A stretch of 46,841 nucleotides of DNA from an uncultured Clostridia bacterium (GTDB taxonomy: Bacteria; Bacillota; Clostridia; Oscillospirales; Acutalibacteraceae), in assembly GCA_946491705.1 (NCBI GenBank), contig CAMLYM010000004.1, forward strand, positions 1 to 46,841, given 5' to 3'. The notes beneath the pieces are model-generated. The model ran no database searches, was not told the origin of the DNA, and worked only from the letters and a program-made list of their open reading frames with translations. Made by a program: the position numbers and the translations under genes. The first letter of the stretch is position 1; the number at the start of each line of letters is the position of its first letter. Positions 14,943 to 23,312 of the stretch are shown here, in pieces.

Positions 14943-17900
14943 TCAAATTTTCGCAATGTCGATCACCGACAGATCTTCCTTGTCCGCCTGTTCCAGGCTC
15001 ATCAGGAGAGCCGTCGCCGTATCCAGGGAGGTGATGCAGGGCGTACCCGTTTCCACCGCGTTGCGGCGGATTAAGAAGCCGTCCCGGTTCTCCTTGCGGA
15101 TGTTGGTGGGAGTGTTGACCACCAGGTCCACCTCTCCACTTAGGATCATATCGAGAATGTTGGGCGTGCCTTCCTCGATCTTATGGAGGCGGTGGGTCTG
15201 GACACCATGGGCATTGAGATAATCGCAGGTGCCGCCGGTGGAATAAACCTCATAGCCGAGCTTGACAAAACGGCGGGCTATGTCCACGATTTCCGGCTTG
15301 TCCGCGTTCTTCACCGTGGCGATGAGCTTCTTGGTCTTGGGCAGGTCGTACCCGCCGCCGATGAACGCTTTCATCATGGCCTCCGGGAAAGAGGACGCCA
15401 GGCCCAGCACCTCGCCGGTGGACTTCATTTCCGGACCAAGGCTGATTTCCGCTCCGTAGAGCTTCTCAAAGGAGAAGACCGGCAGCTTGACCGCTACATG
15501 GTTCTTCGGCTGCACCAGGCCGTAGGAATAGCCGCATTCGGGGATGGTCTTGCCGAAGATGACGGTGGTAGCCAGGTCCACAATGTTGACCCCGGTGATT
15601 TTGCTGATATAAGGCACCGTCCGGGAAGAACGGGGATTGACCTCGATGACGTAAACCTCGTCCTCATAGATGATGAACTGGATGTTCACAAGGCCCTTGA
15701 CGTGAAGGGCTTTCGCAAGCCGGCGGGTGTATTCCACAATGGTATCCTGGTGCTTCTGGGCGATGGACTGGGGCGGATAAACGGAAATCGAGTCGCCCGA
15801 GTGCACACCGGCCCGCTCCAGGTGCTCCATGATGCCGGGGATGAGGATGTCGTTGCCGTCGCAAACGGCGTCCACTTCCAGTTCCTTGCCCATCAGGTAC
15901 TTGTCCACCAGAATCGGGTGCTCCTGCACCGTCAGGTTGATGATAGCCATGAACTGGACGATGTCGTCGTCCGAAAAGGCGATCTGCATACCTTGGCCGC
16001 CCAGCACGTAGGAGGGACGCACCAGCACGGGATAGCCGAGCTTGTTGGCGGCACTGAGCGCCTCGGCGGTGGTGAACACGGTAGTTCCCGCCGGACGGGG
16101 GATTTCACACTGCTCCAAAATCGCGTCGAACTTCTTGCGGTCTTCCGCCGCGTCCACGTCCTCGGCAGAGGTGCCGAGAATCGGCACGCCCATTTCCCGC
16201 AGGGCCTGGCTTAAATTGATGGCCGTCTGGCCGCCGAACTGGACCACCGCGCCGTAGGGCTTTTCCAGCTCCACGATGTTCTGCACGTCCTCGGGAGTGA
16301 GGGGTTCAAAATAAAGCTTATCGGAAATGTCGAAGTCGGTGGAAACGGTTTCGGGATTGTTGTTGACGATGATGGTTTCAAAGCCCAGCTTTTTGAGGGC
16401 CCAGACGCAGTGAACCGAGCAATAGTCAAACTCGATGCCCTGGCCGATGCGGATGGGGCCGGAGCCCAAAACCAGCACCTTCTTCTTGTCGGATGCGGTG
16501 TCCACCTCGTTCTCGCTGCAATAGCTCGAGTAATAGTAGGGAGTCGCAGCGGCGAACTCCGCCGCGCAGGTATCCACCATCTTATATCCGGGGACGATGC
16601 CGGTCTCCATGCGGATGCGCTTGATATCCTTTTCCGTTACGCCCGCGAAGGCGGCGATGTCCTTGTCGATAAACCCTAAGTACTTGGCCCGTTCGATGAC
16701 CGCCGGGGCGGTGCCGTTCTTCTTAAGCTCCGCTTCCATCTCCACCAAAGACAGAATCCGGTCCAAAAACCACAGGTCAATCTTCGTAATGGCGTGAATC
16801 TGCTCCTTGGTGACGCCGCGGCGCATGGCCTCGGCGATGACGAAGATGCGCCGGTCGTCGATGTTGTGAAGCCGCTGCTCAATGTCCTCGTCGCTCAAGG
16901 ATTCGAGCATCTTAAGCTTGAGACAGGTAGTGTGCTGCTCCAGCGAACGGATGGACTTCATCATCGCCCCTTCAAAGGAGGGGGCGATGCCCATGACCTC
17001 GCCGGTGGCCTTCATCTGGGTGCCCAGGGTGCGCTTGGCGGTGACGAACTTATCAAAGGGCCATTTGGGGATCTTGACCACGCAGTAGTCGAGCATAGGC
17101 TCGAAGCAGGCGCAGGTCTTGCCGGTGATGGCGTTTTTGATTTCGTCGAGGCCGTAGCCCAGCGCCACCTTGGCCGCCACCTTGGCGATGGGATAGCCGG
17201 TGGCCTTGGACGCCAGCGCCGACGAGCGGCTGACGCGGGGATTGACTTCGATGACGCAATATTCAAAGGAATCGGGGTGCAGGGCGAACTGCACGTTGCA
17301 CCCGCCCTCGATTTTCAGCTCCGAAATGATGTTCAAAGCAGAGGTGCGCAGCATCTGGTGCTCTTTGTCCGCCAGGGTCTGGGTGGGGGCCACCACGATG
17401 GAGTCGCCGGTGTGTACGCCTACCGGGTCGATGTTCTCCATGTTACAAATGGTGACCACGTTGCCCTTGCTGTCTCGCATGACCTCGTATTCGATTTCCT
17501 TCCAGCCGCCGATATACCGTTCCACCAGCACCTCGTGCACCCGGCTCAGGCGCAGACCGTTGGTGGTGATGGCCACCAGCTCCTCATAATCGTGAGCAAT
17601 GCCGCCGCCGGTGCCGCCCAAGGTATAAGCCGGGCGGATCACCACCGGGTAGCCGATGCTCTCGGTAAACGCAATGGCCGATTCCAGATCGTGCACCACC
17701 TTGCTGGTGGCGTAAGGCTCGCCGATGCGGTCGAGCGTATCCTTGAACGCCTGGCGGTCCTCCGCATTGCGGATGGCTTCCGAGGAGGTGCCCAGCATGG
17801 TGACGCCTTCCTCTTCCAGAAAGCCTTTTTCCTGAAGCTCCATGGCGATGTTGAGCGCATTCTGGCCGCCCAGAGTGGGCAGAATGGAATCGGGCCTTTC

Positions 17901-18140
17901 TTTTTTGATGATCTTCGCCACGGTAGCGGCGTTTAAGGGCTCGATGTACACCCGGTCGGCAATGTCCTTATCGGTCATGATGGTGGCGGGGTTGGAGTTA
18001 ACAAGCACTACCTCGATGCCCTCTTCCTTGAGCGCCCGGCAAGCCTGGGTGCCCGCATAGTCAAACTCCGCCGCCTGACCGATGATGATCGGGCCCGAGC
18101 CCAGAACCATAACCTTCTTTATGTTCGGATTTTTAGGCAT
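14943..18140 (-). CDS. carB: carbamoyl-phosphate synthase, large subunit
   Basis: A 1065-residue subunit that makes carbamoyl phosphate from bicarbonate, ATP and ammonia delivered by CarA, for pyrimidine and arginine synthesis. Two homologous ATP-grasp halves are visible: VMVLGSGPIIIGQAAEFDY at the start of the first and VLVLGSGPIRIGQGIEFDY at the start of the second (about residue 555). An oligomerisation region lies between them, and the C-terminal methylglyoxal-synthase-like allosteric domain starts near residue 935. Length is normal. Its start overlaps the carA stop by eight bases, implying translational coupling. Confidence 0.97.
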   Translation of the reverse strand: MPKNPNIKKVMVLGSGPIIIGQAAEFDYAGTQACRALKEEGIEVVLVNSNPATIMTDKDIADRVYIEPLNAATVAKIIKKERPDSILPTLGGQNALNIAMELQEKGFLEEEGVTMLGTSSEAIRNAEDRQAFKDTLDRIGEPYATSKVVHDLESAIAFTESIGYPVVIRPAYTLGGTGGGIAHDYEELVAITTNGLRLSRVHEVLVERYIGGWKEIEYEVMRDSKGNVVTICNMENIDPVGVHTGDSIVVAPTQTLADKEHQMLRTSALNIISELKIEGGCNVQFALHPDSFEYCVIEVNPRVSRSSALASKATGYPIAKVAAKVALGYGLDEIKNAITGKTCACFEPMLDYCVVKIPKWPFDKFVTAKRTLGTQMKATGEVMGIAPSFEGAMMKSIRSLEQHTTCLKLKMLESLSDEDIEQRLHNIDDRRIFVIAEAMRRGVTKEQIHAITKIDLWFLDRILSLVEMEAELKKNGTAPAVIERAKYLGFIDKDIAAFAGVTEKDIKRIRMETGIVPGYKMVDTCAAEFAAATPYYYSSYCSENEVDTASDKKKVLVLGSGPIRIGQGIEFDYCSVHCVWALKKLGFETIIVNNNPETVSTDFDISDKLYFEPLTPEDVQNIVELEKPYGAVVQFGGQTAINLSQALREMGVPILGTSAEDVDAAEDRKKFDAILEQCEIPRPAGTTVFTTAEALSAANKLGYPVLVRPSYVLGGQGMQIAFSDDDIVQFMAIINLTVQEHPILVDKYLMGKELEVDAVCDGNDILIPGIMEHLERAGVHSGDSISVYPPQSIAQKHQDTIVEYTRRLAKALHVKGLVNIQFIIYEDEVYVIEVNPRSSRTVPYISKITGVNIVDLATTVIFGKTIPECGYSYGLVQPKNHVAVKLPVFSFEKLYGAEISLGPEMKSTGEVLGLASSFPEAMMKAFIGGGYDLPKTKKLIATVKNADKPEIVDIARRFVKLGYEVYSTGGTCDYLNAHGVQTHRLHKIEEGTPNILDMILSGEVDLVVNTPTNIRKENRDGFLIRRNAVETGTPCITSLDTATALLMSLEQADKEDLSVIDIAKI

Positions 18141-19224
18141 GCTGCTCTCCTCCCATCATGTCGATAAAATGATCGAATAAAAAGGCGGTGTCCTTCGGCC
18201 CGGGAGAGGCCTCCGGATGGAACTGCACCGTATAAATCGGCCGGCCGGGGAACCGCATGCCCTCCACCGTGCCGTCATTGACGTTTTCAAACGCCACCTC
18301 CACCCCTTCGGGCAGGGTTTCTCCCATGACGCAGTAGCCGTGGTTTTGAGAGGAGATGTAGCTGCGTCCGGACTTGGTATCCCGCACCGGATGGTTGACC
18401 CCCCGGTGGCCGTAGGCGAGCTTGCAGGTATCCGCCCCCATAGCCAGAGCCGTCAGCTGGTGGCCCAGGCAGATGGCAAAGGTAGGCACATCCGAGTCAA
18501 GCAGGATACGCACCTGGTCGATGATGGGGCCGCAGTCCTTGGGGTCGCCGGGGCCGTTTGAGAGCATGACGCCGTCGGGCTTCGTGTCAAGAATGGTTTC
18601 GGCTTTGGTGGTCGCGGGGTAAACCGTAACCTCGCAGTCCCGCTCCACCAGACAGCGCACGATGTTTTGTTTGGCGCCCAAGTCCAGCAACGCTACCTTC
18701 CAGCGATTCCCTTTTCCGAATATTTCAATATTCTTGCAGGTGGTTTTTTGTACTAGGTCTTTGTGGCGGTAGGCCCGGATTTTCTCCAAAGCCGCGTCCA
18801 GATCGGTGATCTCCTCAGTGGTGACCATACCGTTCATGGTGCCGCTTTCCCGCAGGATTTTGACCAGCGCGCGGGTGTCGATGCCGTGGATGCCGGTGAT
18901 GTCATTGTCTTTGAGGTACTGGTTGAGGCTTTCCTCGCAGCGGAAATTGCTTTCCGTACGGGACAGTTCGCGCAAAATAAAAGCCGAAACCCAGGGTCGT
19001 CTTGACTCCTCGTCCTTAAGGCAAACACCATAATTGCCAATTAAGGGATACGTCATGACCACGCCTTGTCCGGCATAAGAAGGATCCGTCAACAATTCAA
19101 GATACCCCGTCATGGAAGTGTTGAATACCACTTCACAGACGACTTCCTTTTCAGAGCCGATGCTCTGCCCGGTAAATAAGTGCCCATCCTCCAATAGCAG
19201 GAAAGCTTTCTTCAAAAGTCTCAC
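18133..19224 (-). CDS. carA: carbamoyl-phosphate synthase, small (glutaminase) subunit
   Basis: A 363-residue class I glutamine amidotransferase that releases ammonia from glutamine and passes it to CarB. The N-terminal CarA-specific domain (FLLLEDGHLFTGQSIGS, FNTSMTGYLELLTDPSY) precedes the glutaminase domain with the nucleophile cysteine in FAICLGHQL and the His/Glu pair in QFHPEASPGP. Both subunits are therefore complete. The start codon lies about 90 bases after the predicted transcription start. I looked for a PyrR-binding hairpin and terminator in the leader and saw none, so control is not evident. Confidence 0.97.
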   Translation of the reverse strand: MRLLKKAFLLLEDGHLFTGQSIGSEKEVVCEVVFNTSMTGYLELLTDPSYAGQGVVMTYPLIGNYGVCLKDEESRRPWVSAFILRELSRTESNFRCEESLNQYLKDNDITGIHGIDTRALVKILRESGTMNGMVTTEEITDLDAALEKIRAYRHKDLVQKTTCKNIEIFGKGNRWKVALLDLGAKQNIVRCLVERDCEVTVYPATTKAETILDTKPDGVMLSNGPGDPKDCGPIIDQVRILLDSDVPTFAICLGHQLTALAMGADTCKLAYGHRGVNHPVRDTKSGRSYISSQNHGYCVMGETLPEGVEVAFENVNDGTVEGMRFPGRPIYTVQFHPEASPGPKDTAFLFDHFIDMMGGEQHA

Positions 19225-19320
19225 CTTTCCCTTCGTGATTCACAGCCTGCTTTTGCTTCGGTCGACCATTCTGTTGTCCATCTTTCCCTGCGAAAAAGGA
19301 AAAATGCTTAAACTTTCAGT

Positions 19321-19349
19321 ATTATATCATCCTTATCTGTCGTACGCAA
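19321..19349 (-). promoter_or_regulatory. carAB promoter
   Basis: On the minus strand TTGCGT (19344-19349) and TATAAT (19321-19326) lie 17 bases apart, back-to-back with the promoter of the CYTH gene. Confidence 0.7.
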
Positions 19350-19376
19350 TACCCATTTGATTAAAATTATTTTTTG

Positions 19377-19404
19377 TTGAGCCTGCCAAATCTTGATGTA
19401 TAAT
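19377..19404 (+). promoter_or_regulatory. promoter of the CYTH-domain gene
   Basis: TTGAGC and TATAAT are separated by 16 bases; coding starts about 38 bases downstream of the -10. Confidence 0.6.
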
Positions 19405-19441
19405 TATACTTGAAATGAAAAGCAGCACGAGGAGGAAACAT

Positions 19442-20059
19442 ATGGAAACGGAACTGAAACTACGATTTACAACCAAGGAGGGGTACGACCGCCTCCTCTC
19501 CCGCAAACGCCTGTCCAGTATGGTTTCGCGTAATATGATGGCCATTTATTACGATACCCCCGACCGCCGGCTACACCGGGAACGAATCTCCTACCGGGTA
19601 CGCAGGGAAGGGGAACGCTACATCGCCACCATCAAAGCTCAGGGAGGCGCCAAGGACGGCATCCACCGGCGGCTGGAATGGAACATCGTCCAGCCTGACG
19701 CCGCTCCGGTTCCCTCCCGCTTCCTCACAAGCGAGGTTTTCTCCACCGACCCGGCACAGACCCTCAAGGAAATCCTGGCCGTCATGGGAAACGGTCCTTT
19801 TGAGGAACGCTGCCGCACTCAGTTTATCCGCCGCACCTCCAACATCACCAGCCCCGAAGCGGTGATCGAGCTGTGCGTGGACGACGGATTTCTAAGCGCA
19901 GGCGGGAAAACGGAGGAAATCTGGGAGCTGGAACTGGAACTTTGTTCGGGAAGCGAGGAATACCTGAAAAAAATGGGTGAGTTTTTCTGTAAGGAATACG
20001 ACCTGGCCCCCGAAAACCGGTCCAAATACGCCAGGTGCCTGGCGCTGCTGGACGAATAG
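19442..20059 (+). CDS. CYTH-domain (triphosphate tunnel metalloenzyme) protein
   Basis: A 205-residue protein beginning METELKLRF, which contains the ExExK signature of the CYTH superfamily. Further charged strand motifs follow as expected for the eight-stranded tunnel: YYDTPDRRL, ISYRVRREGERYIATIK, RRLEWN, and ELELELCSG near the C-terminus. CYTH enzymes hydrolyse inorganic triphosphate, thiamine triphosphate or organic triphosphates with a divalent metal. The GAGGAGGAAA site seven bases upstream supports start 19442. No CHAD domain is fused. It sits convergent to a metallophosphoesterase, but the two probably belong to separate units. Substrate cannot be told from sequence. Confidence 0.88.
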   Translation: METELKLRFTTKEGYDRLLSRKRLSSMVSRNMMAIYYDTPDRRLHRERISYRVRREGERYIATIKAQGGAKDGIHRRLEWNIVQPDAAPVPSRFLTSEVFSTDPAQTLKEILAVMGNGPFEERCRTQFIRRTSNITSPEAVIELCVDDGFLSAGGKTEEIWELELELCSGSEEYLKKMGEFFCKEYDLAPENRSKYARCLALLDE

Positions 20060-20069
20060 CCCTTTCCCT

Positions 20070-20546
20070 TTAACGAAGCTGCAAAACATTGGTGACGATC
20101 CCGGCCGGTGTCAGGTCGAGAATCCCGTAGGTACGCTTGCCTGTGCGGGACCCTGACACCGTGCCGGGATTTACGATATACAGGCCTTCTTCGTAAGTCT
20201 GCATAGGCTCATGGGTGTGCCCATAGAGGAGAACCCGGGCGCCGGCAGTCCGGGCGGCGGACTTCAAATCATACAATGAGTATTTCACATGATAGTTATG
20301 TCCATGGGTATAGAATATAGACGTTTGGTCTACCGTAACCAAACCGGTTTCCCGGGCGGCGCTCCCCCAGTCGCAGTTGCCGCGGACAGAAAAGAAGGTT
20401 TTGCCTGGGTACTGGGGAATGAGTGCGTCCAGCTCGGCAAGGCCGTCTCCCAGAAAGAAGACGGTTTTCGCCCCCGGCTGGGCGTCGATGGCTTCCTTGA
20501 GGGAAAAGGAATCCCGGTGAGAGTCGGAAAGAACCAAAATCCGCAT
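20070..20546 (-). CDS. YfcE/MJ0936-family metallophosphodiesterase
   Basis: A 158-residue calcineurin-like phosphoesterase with the metal-binding pattern in order: SDSH (D-x-H) near residue 7, GDGLAE, RGNCDWG, THGH and YGHTHEP. Short, single-domain members such as E. coli YfcE and B. subtilis YsnB hydrolyse phosphodiesters in vitro; the natural substrate is generally unknown. In B. subtilis the gene lies near rph and rdgB-like genes, but that context is absent here. A ribosome-binding site GGAGGCGC is just upstream. It is divergent from the three-gene sporulation-like block at 20662. Confidence 0.92.
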   Translation of the reverse strand: MRILVLSDSHRDSFSLKEAIDAQPGAKTVFFLGDGLAELDALIPQYPGKTFFSVRGNCDWGSAARETGLVTVDQTSIFYTHGHNYHVKYSLYDLKSAARTAGARVLLYGHTHEPMQTYEEGLYIVNPGTVSGSRTGKRTYGILDLTPAGIVTNVLQLR

Positions 20547-20614
20547 GATAAGCGCCTCCTTTCGTTTTACAAAAGCGGAAACGTTTTCGTGTCACACCCC
20601 GCTTTTCCCGCATA

Positions 20615-20643
20615 GCATAGGGAGGCAGGGCTATGCATACATT
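20615..20643 (+). promoter_or_regulatory. sigma-E/K-like mother-cell promoter
   Basis: GCATAGG (20615-20621), 14 bases, then CATACATT (20636-20643). The -10 matches the sigma-E pattern CATACAnT exactly and also the sigma-K pattern CATAnnnTA with the next base. The -35 matches the KMATA core. There is no sigma-A -35 for the overlapping TATACT. The leader before the GAGGTGAT site would be very short. Confidence 0.6.
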
Positions 20644-20661
20644 ATACTATGAGGTGATGGC

Positions 20662-21018
20662 ATGAACAACCGTTTTCATAATCCGTCCAACAATCCAGCC
20701 AATCAAAACCGGCAAGCCTCCACCGGCCGCGCCCAGTACGCCAATTCCCAGGCCGACGGCGCGGACCGTTTGACCCCCAATATTTCCGCCGACAAGGAGC
20801 AGGAGCTGTTAAACGCCGCCAGCCAGCGGCTGGGACAAAGCCCGGACCGGCTCAAACAGGCTTTGCAAAACGGCGAGGTCAAGTCGATGCTCAAAAACAT
20901 GTCGCCCCAGCAGGCCCAGAAGGTGGAAAGCATCCTAAACGACCCGGCCGCCGCGCAGAAACTGCTTTCCACTCCCCAGGCCCAGATGCTTCTCAAGCGG
21001 TTCATGGGAGGAAAGTAA
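20662..21018 (+). CDS. hypothetical protein, first gene of a sporulation-like trio
   Basis: A 118-residue soluble protein. The first 35 residues are rich in Asn, Gln and Ala (MNNRFHNPSNNPANQNRQAS) and look disordered. The rest is helical, with LNAASQRLGQSPDRLKQALQ, a KNMSPQQAQKVESILND segment and an end at LLKRFMGGK. I know no function for it. GAGGTGAT precedes the start. It is followed after 33 bases by the repeat protein at 21052, so the two are likely co-transcribed. The sigma-E-like promoter suggests expression in the mother cell during sporulation. Confidence 0.7.
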   Translation: MNNRFHNPSNNPANQNRQASTGRAQYANSQADGADRLTPNISADKEQELLNAASQRLGQSPDRLKQALQNGEVKSMLKNMSPQQAQKVESILNDPAAAQKLLSTPQAQMLLKRFMGGK

Positions 21019-21051
21019 CGCCATTTTGTATCACGCAGAAGGGGGCTCCAT

Positions 21052-21843
21052 ATGGACGATCGTACCGAAAAGCTCAACCGTATCCTCTCCACGCCGCAAG
21101 GGAGGGAGGTCATCCGGAGCCTTGCCGACCTGTTGGACGAAGAGCCGGACGCAGCCGGCACCGGCAAAGGGAACTCCTCCCGAGGACAAAACCGTTCCTC
21201 CCAGCCCGCCCACCACGCAAGTCCGGGGCCATCTCAGCAGACCGGCGCCCAACAGAGCAGCCAAAACAAAAGCCAGGGGGGAAACAACGGCTTCGACCTT
21301 TCCTCCCTTTTGAGCTCTCTTTCCCAGGGACAAGGCCAGTCCTCCAGCCAGTCCAACCAAGGCGGACCGGACCTGTCCGCGCTACTCGGCGCCCTTTCTA
21401 AGGGGGGAGGGCAATCCTCCAGCCAGTCGGACCAGGGCGGGCCGGACCTGTCTGCCCTGTTGGGCGCGCTCTCGAAAGGAGGGGGCACAGGACAGGAAAG
21501 CGGCTCTTCCATGCCGGACCTGTCCGCGCTGCTTGGCTCTCTAGGCCAGGGAAAAGGCCAAGGAAGCGGACCGGATCTTTCTTCTCTGATGGGGCTTTTG
21601 GGCCAGGCGGGAGGAGGTACGGGCGGGGCGAACAGCCTCATCAAGCCGGAAATGCTTCTAAAGCTGGCGCCCTTGCTCGCGTCCATAGGCCAAGACGACG
21701 ACCGCACCCGTTTGCTGGGCGCCCTGCGCCCCCATCTCAGACCCGAGCGGCAAAAAAAGCTCGACGAAGCGGCGCAGTTGCTCCGGCTTTCCCGCCTGCT
21801 TCCCCTGCTTCAGGAACAGGGCATTTTCCCAAGTCCGCGCTGA
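21052..21843 (+). CDS. repeat-containing hypothetical protein, second gene of the trio
   Basis: A 263-residue protein in three parts. Residues 1-30 form a helical start with STPQGREVIRSLADLLDE. Residues 35-190 are Gly/Ser/Gln-rich and carry five DLSSLL/DLSALL/DLSSLM motifs (near 82, 107, 132, 156 and 175), including two almost identical 25-residue units at 95-119 and 120-144. Residues 195-260 form a charged helical domain with LLGALRPHLRPERQKKLDEA and LLRLSRLLPLLQEQG. Similar charged C-terminal helices occur in uncharacterised clostridial proteins as far as I recall. It could be a spore-envelope or assembly protein; that is inference from the promoter and low-complexity make-up. Confidence 0.7.
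   Translation: MDDRTEKLNRILSTPQGREVIRSLADLLDEEPDAAGTGKGNSSRGQNRSSQPAHHASPGPSQQTGAQQSSQNKSQGGNNGFDLSSLLSSLSQGQGQSSSQSNQGGPDLSALLGALSKGGGQSSSQSDQGGPDLSALLGALSKGGGTGQESGSSMPDLSALLGSLGQGKGQGSGPDLSSLMGLLGQAGGGTGGANSLIKPEMLLKLAPLLASIGQDDDRTRLLGALRPHLRPERQKKLDEAAQLLRLSRLLPLLQEQGIFPSPR
21334..21483 (+). repeat. 75-bp tandem repeat inside the trio's second gene
   Basis: Two adjacent 75-base units (21334-21408 and 21409-21483) encode nearly identical 25-residue blocks containing PDLSALLGALSKG. Third-position differences show they are not a very recent duplication. Confidence 0.8.
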
Positions 21844-21883
21844 CCGGCTCTCATGATAAATCGGATAGGCAGGAGGTGGGCCG

Positions 21884-22354
21884 ATGAGCCCGATGGAATC
21901 CCGCGAAGAGATGCTTCGCATGCAGCAGGACGCCGTGCGCCGGGTCCGTGAAATGCAGGAACGGGCGCGGCGCACCCTGGAAAAAGGCCAAGAACACGTT
22001 GTGGGGCCGGGGCCGGCGCCGCCCTCGCAGCGGGAAGAGTCCCATTCCCCGGGGCCGCCGGAAAACGGCAGGAGAGGCCCCACCCGCTATTCCATTCCCC
22101 AGCCCCTCAAGCATGCCCAGCAGCATCACGCGCCTAAGGAAAAGCCGCACCCGCGTCCCTTTCCACAAAGCAGCTCCCGCCGAGGCGGGACGCCAGCTCA
22201 CCAAAACGGGGTCACGCCGCTGGACATCGGCGGCATTCTCAAAGGCTTGGGGATGGACGGCGATCGGCTGCTTTTGCTGGGAATGGTCCTCCTTCTGATG
22301 TCGGAAGGGGCGGACCGGATGCTGATTTTAGCGGTGGTTTACACCATGCTTTAG
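21884..22354 (+). CDS. hypothetical protein with hydrophobic C-terminus, third gene of the trio
   Basis: A 156-residue protein. Residues 1-35 are a charged helix, likely coiled-coil (REEMLRMQQDAVRRVREMQE). The middle (about 38-112) is Pro/His/Arg/Ser-rich and probably disordered. The last 34 residues are strongly hydrophobic, containing LLLLGMVLLLMSEGADRM and ending VVYTML, with one acidic break that suggests a hairpin in the membrane rather than a single span. AGGAGGTGG lies before the start, 40 bases after the previous gene. The short Leu-rich tail with a central E/D resembles tails of small uncharacterised clostridial proteins. Function unknown. Confidence 0.65.
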   Translation: MSPMESREEMLRMQQDAVRRVREMQERARRTLEKGQEHVVGPGPAPPSQREESHSPGPPENGRRGPTRYSIPQPLKHAQQHHAPKEKPHPRPFPQSSSRRGGTPAHQNGVTPLDIGGILKGLGMDGDRLLLLGMVLLLMSEGADRMLILAVVYTML

Positions 22355-22355
22355 G

Positions 22356-23300
22356 TTAGCGGCCCAAAAGGGCCGCGCCGAGAATGCCCGCGTCGTTTCC
22401 CAAAGCTGCGCAGCAAATGCGCGGGAGCACGTTGTTGCGGCAGAAGGCATCCCTCTCGGCTGTCTTTCGTACCGGCGAAAGCACATATTCCCCTTCGTTT
22501 GCAAGGGCCCCGCCGATGAGCACCGCCTGGGGCTGCAAAATATTGATGACGTTGACTACGCCGTCGGATACATACTGCAAAAACCGGTCCACCACCCCTT
22601 TGGCGGCGGCATCCCCGCCCTTGGCTGCCTCAAACACGTTGCGGCCGTTTAGCCCCTCGCCGCTGTGCGCCAGGCGGGACAAGACGCTTCGCGGATGTTC
22701 CCGGGCCGTTCTTTTTGCCTGGCGCACCAGCGCCGTCATGGAAGCGTAGGCCTCCCAGCAGCCCCTTCGTCCGCAGGTGCATGGCTCTTCGCCGCTGCAA
22801 ATCACCATATGGCCGAACTCGCCGGCGCCGAAGTTGAAGCCTTCATAGATGCGTCCATTCAGCAGGATGCCCGCGCCGATGCCGGTGCCGAAGGTGACGA
22901 GTACCAGGGAGGACAAGCCCTTCCCCGCCCCGACCTTTCCTTCCGCCAAAGCGGCGCAGTTGGCGTCGTTGGCCAAGAAAACGGGCTTGCCCGTAAGGCG
23001 GGACAGTTCCTTTGCCACAGGCACCCGGTCCCAGCCCAGGTTCCCGGAAAAGAGGACGACGCCCTGCTTGCTGTCCGGTGTTCCCGGGCTTCCCACACCG
23101 ATGGAGGTCACCTGCGAATCGTCGATCCCTTCCTGATGAAGGAGGGCTTTCGCCAGCGCCGCCATGTCCTTCCCGATTTCCCGCCAGGGCCTTTGGGCAT
23201 GGGTGGGAACGGAGGTCTTCGCAAGCAGGCGGTTTTCCTCGTCCACTAGGCCGGCTGCAATATTGGTGCCGCCAAGATCAATACCAATAGTATACTTCAT
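22356..23300 (-). CDS. glcK: ROK-family sugar kinase, probable glucokinase
   Basis: A 314-residue kinase that phosphorylates glucose or a related hexose with ATP. It has the ATP-binding GIDLGGTNIAAG start, the catalytic aspartate in NDANCAA, the FGTGIGAGI phosphate loop, and the ROK signature with zinc ligands GHMVICSGEEPCTCGRRGCWEAYAS split as His plus three Cys. There is no N-terminal helix-turn-helix, so it is an enzyme, not a NagC-type repressor. It lies 12 bases downstream of the cysteine-cluster gene and shares its promoter. It converges with the trio and ends one base from it; a GC hairpin without T-run spans the junction (22359-22376). Confidence 0.9.
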   Translation of the reverse strand: MKYTIGIDLGGTNIAAGLVDEENRLLAKTSVPTHAQRPWREIGKDMAALAKALLHQEGIDDSQVTSIGVGSPGTPDSKQGVVLFSGNLGWDRVPVAKELSRLTGKPVFLANDANCAALAEGKVGAGKGLSSLVLVTFGTGIGAGILLNGRIYEGFNFGAGEFGHMVICSGEEPCTCGRRGCWEAYASMTALVRQAKRTAREHPRSVLSRLAHSGEGLNGRNVFEAAKGGDAAAKGVVDRFLQYVSDGVVNVINILQPQAVLIGGALANEGEYVLSPVRKTAERDAFCRNNVLPRICCAALGNDAGILGAALLGR

Positions 23301-23312
23301 TAGAATATCTCC

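Noticed and set aside
14666-14956. A 96-codon open frame on the minus strand between carB and the ANTAR gene
   Set aside because: It crosses the carB terminator and the ANTAR promoter, begins inside carB and lacks a ribosome-binding site.
19225-19320. PyrR-type attenuator in the carA leader
   Set aside because: I looked for the PyrR binding loop and a terminator hairpin in the roughly 90-base leader and saw neither.
21334-21483. CRISPR-like tandem repeat
   Set aside because: The 75-base units are in frame, protein-coding and directly adjacent with no spacers.
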